From: Fragilaria radians
Taxonomy: Eukaryota > Bacillariophyta > Fragilariophyceae > Fragilariales > Fragilariaceae
Assembly: GCA_900642245.1 (NCBI GenBank)
Contig: CAAAJI010000043.1
Coordinates: 142,032-156,747 of the forward strand
Length of the DNA stretch: 14,716 nt
Direction of reading: 5' to 3'
Of the stretch, positions 8,740 through 14,716 are shown piece by piece. Below the pieces are notes generated by a model. It made no database searches. It saw only the letters and a list, made by a program, of their open reading frames with translations, and was not told the origin of the DNA. Position 1 is the stretch's first letter. Each line of letters begins with the position of its first letter. The position numbers and the translations under genes are program-made.

Positions 8740-9863
8740 ATGATGTTCATCGTGCTCAAACGTAATGCCACTTCAGCACTCAAGTTCAGATCTTTCGTAA
8801 GTCTATAGGTTTCTCGATTTAAAAAATAATTATCATAACTAAACTAATTCCATTGTTTTCATTAATCGAACTATTCAACGAATACAGTCAGTCGTAAGTC
8901 TCCCCGTTGATATTTTTCTTTATACTATTGAAACGTTCAGATTTTCTCAATTTTGATGTTAGTGTACCGATAAGGTCCTCTCCGTGTATCCAAAAGCATT
9001 ACCAAATGTAGAGCTTGTTGATAAAGTGTCCAGTGCGTTGTCGAAGTATGGGTATGGCCCAAAAAGTTTGGTCGCTACATCGTTGTGCTGCGATGAAGTG
9101 AATCGAGTTCTAGAAAAAGATTTGCAACTGTTTATGGCGACACCTTTTCTATGGGAGGACTTGCAGGGTTTCCGTTTGGAGGTGTAACATCATTTGGAGC
9201 TTTCGCATCTCATATTCCAGATGGCGGAGATTGCCTTGTAATTTTTGGCCCTCATGTTGGAATCGACAAAGATGGAACTGTCGGAAAGGTCAACCGTAAG
9301 GGTATCGCGTTGACCAATACATGTTGTGGTTCTGCCTGTGCTGCGGCTGGTCATGTTGCATGTGCCACAAAGGGTGAAGTCGCTCCTCAAAGCATCTCCA
9401 CTGATGTTATAGATGCCCAGCAAACGTTGTGAACAATTTGTTGCTTCCATACGGGGAACGTCTTGGAAAGGCTGAAGATGTCATGGCCGAACTTCCGCTT
9501 GCACTCTTTGATGCCCAGAAAGCTATTATGGACCAAATTATTGCAAAAGGTTGCCAGGCCGTTGGTGGATCTGGGAGAATCGCTCTCCTAGGTGGTGTTC
9601 AAATCAACACCCCAGAAGAAGAGTCAGATTATTTCCTTCCATTGAGCTTCGAGATCAGAACGAACAAGAATGAGAAGCTTGCTGATCTTGCATTGTAGAA
9701 AGTCGAGGTTACCTTTTCATTAATAAAGTCCAAAGCAGCAGCAAGCAACATCTCATTGAAGATCATGTATTTTCGCTTGAGATATTTGGAAACGGGATTG
9801 AGTGACGTCAAAATGGTTGGTGACGACGACGACGACTACAATGACAAATGGCTGCAAGAGTAG
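8740..9863 (+). pseudogene. Theta-carbonic anhydrase (LCIB family), mitochondrial-type, with two frameshifts
   Basis: Exon 1 (8740-8796) encodes MMFIVLKRNATSALKFRSF, basic and hydroxylated with no acidic residue, typical of a mitochondrial presequence. GTAAGT follows at 8797 and TTAG ends the intron at 8962; both junctions are phase 0. Exon 2 gives CTDKVLSVYPKALPNVELVD, then CCDEVNR (9086-9106), then SMGGLAGFPFGGVTSFGAFA, GPHVGID (9247-9267) and NTCCGSACAAAG. These are the signature blocks of LCIB/theta-CA proteins, including the Cys, His and Cys that bind catalytic zinc. The enzyme interconverts CO2 and bicarbonate. The frame slips once near 9121 (after LEKD, one T apparently missing) and again near 9420-9425 (after DAQQ), both in the same sense. 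The last block runs LLLPYGERLG to DYFLPLSFEIRTN, then TAG at 9696-9698. The same frame stays open for 54 more codons to TAG 9861-9863, ending DDDDDYNDKWLQE. It may be a recent pseudogene or an assembly with base errors. Confidence 0.88.
8797..8962 (+). other. Spliceosomal intron of the carbonic anhydrase gene
   Basis: The donor GTAAGT directly follows the targeting-peptide exon, and the acceptor TTAG at 8959-8962 precedes the first codon that is open into the catalytic domain. Length is 166 bp. A stop codon overlaps the acceptor in the downstream frame, which fixes the exon 2 start. Inside lies a second ACAG acceptor (8884-8887) followed by TCAGTC and another GTAAGTC donor, so a 6-nt in-frame micro-exon (8888-8893, Ser-Val) with introns of 91 and 69 bp is an alternative. 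Confidence 0.7.
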
Positions 9864-10650
9864 TCATTTTACATTAATTCTTCTAACTTATTCAATTTAG
9901 TGTCCCATTTTAACTCATAATAGAGTCGTAAATGTTACTAGTAGTTTCAATAGCATCCATTTATTGAAGGGTATCAAATGTTTTTTCTTGTTGTGATTGA
10001 TTGATAGAAGTGCATTATTGGAAATTGTAATGTTTGAAGATCATCAGAGGGAAGAATATATTCAGATAATGGCACCCATACACTTGCACCAATAAAGAGT
10101 AAACATGAACAGGATGACGTGGCCACATCTGAATATCACTTTGAATCTCAATCTGGACTTAAAGCCATCATGAACCTAAAACCATTGTATCCAAGGCATC
10201 AGAATAAGCTGATATAACTTAAAAACAATGGCGTAACTAGATATCTCCTTATTTGATAGCATGTTTATACCTTGGTGTATGAGGAATCAATAGAATAGTA
10301 AAATAGAACGATTGAATTTCATTGGAACCACGTTCAAAGATTTGATTCAACTGACGTAGGCTGCACAGTAGATCAAACCGTGAGGTTGTTACGTGAAGCA
10401 CAACAGCCAATGCTAAATGATTAACATAGTTAGAACTAAAATGTAGGTAATGTAAGTGTTATTGCCCAATAATTCATCGTGTGGTGTATTTTGTCTTTGA
10501 CAAGGAACAGGCCAAGAGATTACCTACCAGTAAGCACAAGGATAGTCCTATCCAAGTTGATACCATACAACAATCGTATTGATTGTCTTGACTAACTGTT
10601 GGATGCCTGCTTATCCAAGTATGTATCTGAAATTTCTTGAGAACAACAAA
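9864..10650. other. 3' flank of the carbonic anhydrase gene; no recognised gene
   Basis: AT-rich with no identifiable coding gene. A plus-strand frame at 10038-10217 is open for 59 codons (contains YSDNGTHTLAPIKSKHEQDD) but lacks a convincing start and a family match. Frames at 10474-10695 (-) and 10579-10833 (+) run into the repeat block that follows and look incidental. Confidence 0.4.
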
Positions 10651-10892
10651 GGGGGAGGGAGATGGAACGGTGGAGATCAAAAGTATTATGTCCAATGGTA
10701 TGTCAATGATTTGTGGGAACGCAAAATTATTGTAAATATTCTATGGATTATGTCCAATAGTATGTCATTGATTTGTAGAAACGGAAAATCATTGGAAATA
10801 TACTATGTATTATTTCCAATAGTATGTCAATGATTTGTAGAAACTTAAAATTATGGGAAATAGACTATGTGGTGTGTCAAGAGAGTGCCCCA
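10651..10892 (+). repeat. Left copy of a 180-242 bp inverted repeat
   Basis: This 242-bp block, from GGGGGAGGGAGATGG to GAGAGTGCCCCA, recurs in reverse complement at 14537-14716 as 180 bp. The copies are nearly identical apart from one extra 62-bp internal unit on the left. Similarity stops abruptly after GTGCCCCA on the inner side. On the outer side the right copy is cut by the window end. The block surrounds the copia and gypsy debris. It cannot be the gypsy LTR pair, because LTRs are direct repeats. Confidence 0.9.
10687..10872 (+). repeat. Three tandem 62-bp units
   Basis: Units begin at 10687, 10749 and 10811, each starting TATGTCCAAT or TATTTCCAAT, then (A/G)GTATGTCA(A/T)TGATTTGT and AAAAT(T/C)AT further on. 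The period of 62 is not a multiple of three, which argues against a coding repeat. The inverted copy at 14557-14680 has only two units. Confidence 0.9.
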
Positions 10893-11063
10893 TAGGACAT
10901 CTATTTCTTTTGTGTGTCTTAAAGAACCCTTTGATATGCAATCACTCAAAGCCTTCTCCATCTTATTAGTCTTGGTAACGCTATCATTTCCAAAGAAAAC
11001 GTTCTTGTATCTATATTGTTTGGCTTTAGCCAGGTACTTCTTGCTCCAAGTATCTCTAATCAT
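10851..11063 (-). pseudogene. Possible Ty1/copia gag fragment
   Basis: The minus frame contains TWSKKYLAKAKQYRYKNVFFG. This resembles the W-x4-aromatic-Leu-Ala-x-Ala-x4-Tyr-(K/R)-x-Val-x2-G pattern near the start of gag proteins in diatom copia elements. The rest is not assignable and the frame runs into the 62-bp repeats. It is short and divergent, so treat it as a candidate. Confidence 0.35.
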
Positions 11064-11238
11064 TCAAATGAAACGTAAAGAAAATGTTGTCGGATGAAAG
11101 GATACCACGGTGATGACTTGTTTGACATCAATACTGTGGAATTCACTGGGAAATAAAACCAGGCTTATGTTAATTGTTGAAATGGGATTAAGAAGAAGTT
11201 ATACTTATTATCCTTTATCATGACAATTCCTCTGTTAA

Positions 11239-11511
11239 GGGCAAGTAAAAACAAAGCTCCAAGTTCATCATTTAAGGAACAATGGATTCAACATAGAAAT
11301 CAAAAATAGCTCTACTGATTATCTGAGTTGCAACATCATTGAAAATGAAGAAAAGGGGAAATTCTTTGGATACAACCATAGCTTATCAATTGCTGAATTG
11401 AGAGGTGTGAAGATGAAGTTGAAGATAAGAAGGTGCAAGACTACAGGCACACCAAGATTTGATTTTTGCCCTGATCCTGATTCATCAATGAAAAAACAGC
11501 GAAAATGTTGA
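11239..11511 (+). pseudogene. Ty1/copia reverse transcriptase fragment, C-terminal part
   Basis: This plus frame is open for 90 codons before TGA at 11509-11511. It reads LRNNGFNIEIKN, STDYLSCNIIENEE and TGTPRFDF. These blocks follow the YVDD catalytic motif in copia-type RTs of stramenopiles (FxIK, DYLSCxI, xTPGTP). The catalytic motif itself is not visible upstream, so this piece is truncated. The N-terminal RT half lies immediately to the right on the opposite strand. Confidence 0.7.
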
Positions 11512-11521
11512 TTAGAAGTTG

Positions 11522-11697
11522 CTATGTCAGTCCTTCAAGGAACGTTTTATAACGGTCTCTTGCCATCTGTAGAAGGCCGTTGATTGTTTTCTCACGTAAC
11601 AGGCATTGATTGTTGTTTGATTCCATTCTCTCAATTGTGTTCATAAATTTGGGAGGTTTCCATGAAGAAATGCTGCTTCAACATCAATCATAGAGGT
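11522..11697 (-). pseudogene. Ty1/copia reverse transcriptase fragment, N-terminal part
   Basis: On the minus strand the first piece (11697-11641) reads TSMIDVEAAFLHGNLP, matching the copia RT block DVxxAFLxG, which includes the first catalytic Asp. After a frameshift the second piece (11639-11522) reads CLLREKTINGLLQMARDRY, matching CLLxKTIYGLxQAxRxWY. The two blocks are in the right order for copia RT and closer together than in an intact enzyme. The downstream half of the same enzyme is on the plus strand next door, indicating an inversion or two insertions. Confidence 0.75.
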
Positions 11698-11784
11698 TTG
11701 TGATTGACTGTTTCAATTCACTATGATAAAATAGATCGTTTCATTGTGATCACACATAGTTGAGAATCAATTTGGAATTTTACC

Positions 11785-12770
11785 ATGGTCAAGACTGCTA
11801 GATCCTCTGTTGGGCTACCTCCAGCAGTTAATGAGAACCCCATATCCCTTTTGTTTCTAAGGTCAAGAAGCTGGTCAATGCTGATGGAGGAGAGGTGGAT
11901 AAGACTGAGCTAATCAAGCTAGAGCTTCTAATGTACCCTGCTAACCCAGCATCCAAGTACTCCCAGCAGTTTGTCATTTTAAAGGATGGTTGTGCAGAGG
12001 AGTGGATCAAGTGGTTGATTGCTTTTAGGGAGATGAAGAATTGTATGCCCCTTAAGGACCCTGCAGACAAGGCCAAGATGTTAAGAACCTTGTTGAAGGG
12101 CCAGGCACTGTCTTATTTTGAACATCACTTGAAGAAGAGGTTAGATGCAGAAGACTCAAAAATCCCTGACAATGCCTTCTAGAATTAGTAATTAGAAATA
12201 TTGGCTTAGTATATATTCCTATATATATGGGCTCTAACACTTTTGTGTAACAATTTGAAACCCCTGAACCCCTGAATGACCTCAAGCGCTATTTAATTTT
12301 TTTGCCAGAAGATTACCCAAGCAACTAGATCAAGATGAGATTATTGAGATCTTGGATCAAGCTGAGGCAATGGTTGTTGCTAATATTTGTATTTTTGAAA
12401 TATCTTATGAAGAATCTGTTCCCTATTTCAAGAGATTGGAAAATTTGGAAAAAATCAAGGAGAGGAATGGAATGGCACCCTTACCAGTACATAATAAGAA
12501 ACATATTGGCAGTATTGTAGGCAGATCCAAGGTTTCCAGCCATTGGCATCATAATTGTGAGAAACATAATCACTATACAGCAGATTGTAGGGCAAATGCC
12601 AAAATGAAACAGCAGAAAACGGTTGCTTTTGAAGCCAAATCTGCCTCAGAAAGAAACTCTTTGGCTTTTCTTTTGAAGAAGTCAATGCCATAAAGAGGCA
12701 GTTGAAACCTGAAAAGGTTACAAAGAGCAAGAAGAGGAAGGTTGAATCCCTTCTCTCTATAGAAATTAAC
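11785..12770 (+). pseudogene. Ty3/gypsy gag remnant with altered zinc knuckle
   Basis: The start is ATG at 11785 (MVKTARSSVGLPPAV). The frame slips near 11846 into the frame that reads ADGGEVDKTELIKLE, then EEWIKWLIAFREM and LLKGQALSYFEHHLKKR, ending at TAG 12180-12182. Readable gag continues in other frames (NIGLVYIPIYMGSN; DQDEIIEILDQAEAM) into 12352-12693, with SYEESVPYFKRLENLEKI and a zinc knuckle region at about 12547-12588. The knuckle reads H-x2-C-x4-H-x4-C, so the first of the usual C-C-H-C ligands is His. A further shift near 12680 leads to a basic tail, KRQLKPEKVTKSKKRK. Gag would form the virus-like particle. At least three frame breaks make it non-functional. Confidence 0.8.
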
Positions 12771-12855
12771 TTAACCATGAAGATGAGGAGTACCTCGTGA
12801 CTTTCCCAAATAGCTTTAGTCCTGGCACTCCTAAGCCGGGAAAAACACCTCTTTC

Positions 12856-13077
12856 ACTACAGAATTAGTAGTGAGCCTTAAGGCTAATCAGGAGGAAAAT
12901 GTACTCAGAGCACTAGTTGATACTGATGCTAGCAGTGGTAATATCTTTGGGACATATCTTTCCAAAGATCAACTCATAAATAGTGAGATTAGCCAAACCA
13001 ATTGGAGTACATTGGGTGGACACTTCACTAGTAACAAAAATGATTATTGGCATTTTTACTTCGAGAATTCAATCTAA
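12856..13077 (+). pseudogene. Ty3/gypsy aspartic protease remnant
   Basis: The frame reads TTELVVSLKANQEENVLRAL, then VDTDASSG, the retropepsin active-site loop where DTG or DSG is expected. The glycine after the catalytic Asp-Thr is replaced by Asp. After about 70 codons the frame stops at 13075-13077. The second half of the protease fold is not recognisable and the RT starts soon after, so sequence is missing here. Confidence 0.7.
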
Positions 13078-13130
13078 GATAACAAATTTCTTAGACATTT
13101 CATGTGGATGACTGCACTAAGTCATCAAAT

Positions 13131-13896
13131 ACATATGATATGAAAACATATCTTGATGATCTGTTAATACCAACAAACAATCACTTTCAGGATCATCTCA
13201 CTAAATTAGAAATGGTTCTTGCAAGACTCTCAACTGGTGATATGAGAGTAAATGCATAAAATCTAAGTTCTTTACAGCACAAATAGAATATCTGGGGTAT
13301 TGGATTACCAGACAAGGCATACAAACCGCACACAACAAAGTTGGGGCCATCCTTTACATGAAGGCCCCCAAAACAAGAAAAGAATTACGCCAATTCAATG
13401 GTGTAGTTGACTATTATTGTGATATGTGGGTTCGTCAAAGTGAGCTACTAGCACCTTTGACAAGTCTCCCATCAAGCAACAACAAGTTTGAATGGCTTCC
13501 AGCCCATCAACAAGCTTTTGAAAAATCAAAAAGGTTATTGGAACTGAGGTACTTCTATCTTACCCAGACTTCAGTTAACCATTTCACCTCTATACAGATG
13601 CATCAGATCACCAGCTGGGCGCAGTGATTATGCAGGATAAAAGACCGATAGCTTTTCTTGCAAAACTTTAACAAAGCCAAAAGAAGTTATACAACCAGTG
13701 AATGTGAGTTGTTATCAACTATTAACACCTGCAAAGAATATAAAAATATCTTGTTAGGTTATCCAATTATAGTCCTTTACGGAATATAAAACAATATCTT
13801 CAATGGGTTGAAAGCTTCAGACCGGGTTTTACGCTGGCTGTTGCTCCTTGAAGAATATGGGGAAACCTTTGAATACCTCCCAGGAAGAAAAATGTT
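13131..13896 (+). pseudogene. Ty3/gypsy reverse transcriptase and RNase H remnant
   Basis: The RT starts abruptly at TYDMKTYLDDLLIPT, where YLDD (13149-13160) is the intact catalytic box. It continues with FQDHLTKLEMVLARL, slips one base near 13257, then reads IEYLGYWITRQGI, KELRQFNGVV, LAPLTSLPSS and WLPAHQQAFEKSK. RNase H follows in a third frame with YTDASDHQLGAVIMQD (first catalytic Asp at 13597-13599). After another slip comes SYTTSECELLS (catalytic Glu), then KEYKNILLGYPIIVLYGI, where a TDHKN-type motif with the next catalytic Asp is expected but lost. The roughly 150 residues of RT that precede YLDD are absent. Confidence 0.85.
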
Positions 13897-14238
13897 GTGG
13901 CGGATGCCTTTTTCCGTTTAGATATTGATGAACTGAAAATTCAAAATGAAGCCACCTTGACACTTCTATCTGAAGCGCAAATCAATAACATCAAATTCCC
14001 AATGCATACTGCCTTAATATTCAAAGAGCAGACAAGAGTCAAGGGGTTAAGAGAAAAAGGCATAACTCAACCTAACTACTCAATACAACACGTGAAAGGA
14101 TATGAACTTCTGTGTTATAAAGATAAAATATGCATTCCTCAATCCTTAAGAGAAAAAGTTCTATCTTGGTATCATGAATACTTACTTCATCCAGGACAGA
14201 CACATTTTGAAAAGACAATCAGGAACACCATAACCTGA
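13897..14238 (+). pseudogene. Ty3/gypsy RNase H end and integrase N-terminal zinc finger remnant
   Basis: The frame opens with the end of RNase H (VADAFFRLDIDELKI, last catalytic Asp retained). A linker follows (PMHTALIFKEQTRVKG, HVKGYELLCYKDKICIPQSL), then the start of the integrase HHCC domain, LSWYHEYLLHPGQTHFEKTI, with both histidines. The frame ends in TGA at 14236-14238, where Trp (TGG) is expected after NTIT. The paired cysteines and the whole DDE core are not recognisable downstream, so the element is truncated. Confidence 0.8.
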
Positions 14239-14536
14239 TTTACGCTGATAAAGAATGCAAGATGCGCACCATCTAGAAATTTCTTTGGCGAATCTGAAGT
14301 AACCTAATGATTCGATAATTTTGACTGTAAGGACCATTATACTGATATCCTTGGTATTTTTCTTTGCATAGTCAAGCACTCCAATATCCGTGATGACAAC
14401 CAAATCAGGACTAATTCCTTCAATCCATCAACTATTTGTTACTTTTCGTTTGAATTATTTAGAGAAGCTTAGAGAAAGGTGTTTCTCCAATTGATATGGA
14501 TATACGGTGAGAAGCATTGAAAACGTTGATATCATC
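14239..14536. other. Unassigned junction after the gypsy remnant
   Basis: About 300 bp between the end of the gypsy reading frames and the inverted repeat. On the minus strand 14403-14182 is open and contains RWCASCILYQRKSG, which resembles the cysteine half of an integrase HHCC finger. It could be an inverted fragment of another integrase. The evidence is one short motif. Confidence 0.3.
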
Positions 14537-14716
14537 TGGGGCACTCTCTTGACAAACCACATAGTCTACTTCCAATAATTTTCCGTTTCTACAAATCAAT
14601 GACATACTATTGGACATAATCCATAGAATATTTACAATAATTTTGCGTTCCCACAAATCATTGACATACCATTGGACATAATACTTTTGATCTCCACCGT
14701 TCCATCTCTCTCCCCC
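14537..14716 (-). repeat. Right copy of the inverted repeat (two 62-bp units), cut by window end
   Basis: Reverse complement of 10651-10892 with one 62-bp unit fewer; units at 14680-14619 and 14618-14557. The first unit is identical to the first unit on the left. The second has a head like left unit 2 and a tail like left unit 3, as expected if one unit was lost or gained by slippage or unequal exchange. Similarity reaches the window edge, so the true end lies outside. Confidence 0.9.

Larger units (their letters stand above)
11785..14238 (+). mobile_element. Decayed Ty3/gypsy retrotransposon internal region
   Basis: Gag, protease, reverse transcriptase, RNase H and the start of integrase follow in Ty3/gypsy order on the plus strand, all broken by indels and stops. 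The RT palm N-terminal to YLDD and the integrase core are missing. I see no LTRs in direct orientation inside the window. No primer-binding site or polypurine tract can be placed with confidence. Confidence 0.88.

Noticed and set aside
9190..9450. Minus-strand ORF opposite the carbonic anhydrase
   Set aside because: It is antisense to the conserved catalytic domain, so it is a shadow frame.
10579..10833. 84-codon plus-strand ORF across the 62-bp repeats
   Set aside because: The period of 62 is not a multiple of three, so each unit is read in another frame. The inverted copy gives a similar accidental ORF.
10651..14716. Flanking repeats as LTRs of the gypsy element
   Set aside because: They are in inverted, not direct, orientation and lack paired TG...CA ends next to a primer-binding site.

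Overview
This is AT-rich eukaryotic nuclear DNA, most likely from a diatom or a close stramenopile alga. Three things point there: a theta-carbonic anhydrase (LCIB-family) gene with a GT-AG intron and a mitochondrial-type presequence, a piggyBac family with a C-terminal zinc finger, and Ty3/gypsy and Ty1/copia relics of the kind abundant in diatom genomes. The organism call is inference from family resemblance. Almost every protein-coding stretch carries frameshifts or stop codons, so this looks like a transposon graveyard around one host gene.

Layout. 1-491 (-): piece of a Helitron Rep/helicase, open to the window edge. 492-1342: no gene recognised. 1343-3859: a complete piggyBac-type DNA transposon bounded by 18-bp perfect terminal inverted repeats that start and end with TTAA. 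It holds a decayed transposase (-) with an internal deletion, and a separate small intact ORF (+, 1448-1795) in tail-to-tail orientation. 3860-8110: about 4 kb with no recognisable gene, apart from one open stretch with a single stop (7057-7341). 8111-8551 (-): an unrecognised reading frame with one internal stop, head-to-head with the carbonic anhydrase gene. 8740-9863 (+): theta-carbonic anhydrase gene with exon 1 (targeting peptide), an intron, and a catalytic domain broken by two single-base frameshifts. An in-frame TAG is followed by a further 54 open codons with an acidic tail. 9864-10650: nothing recognised.

10651-14716: nested retroelement debris. A repeat block built on 62-bp tandem units occurs at 10651-10892 and again in inverted orientation at 14537-14716, with three units on the left and two on the right. 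Between them lie a possible copia gag piece (-), two halves of one copia reverse transcriptase in opposite orientations (11239-11511 + and 11522-11697 -), and a decayed Ty3/gypsy gag-pol (11785-14238 +). The gypsy copy keeps gag, protease, the RT YLDD motif, RNase H and the start of the integrase zinc finger, but lacks most of the N-terminal RT and everything after the integrase start.

The two items most worth attention are the piggyBac element with its better-preserved second gene, and the carbonic anhydrase locus with its intron, readthrough-like tail and upstream ACGTCA element. I found no CRISPR, rRNA or convincing tRNA.
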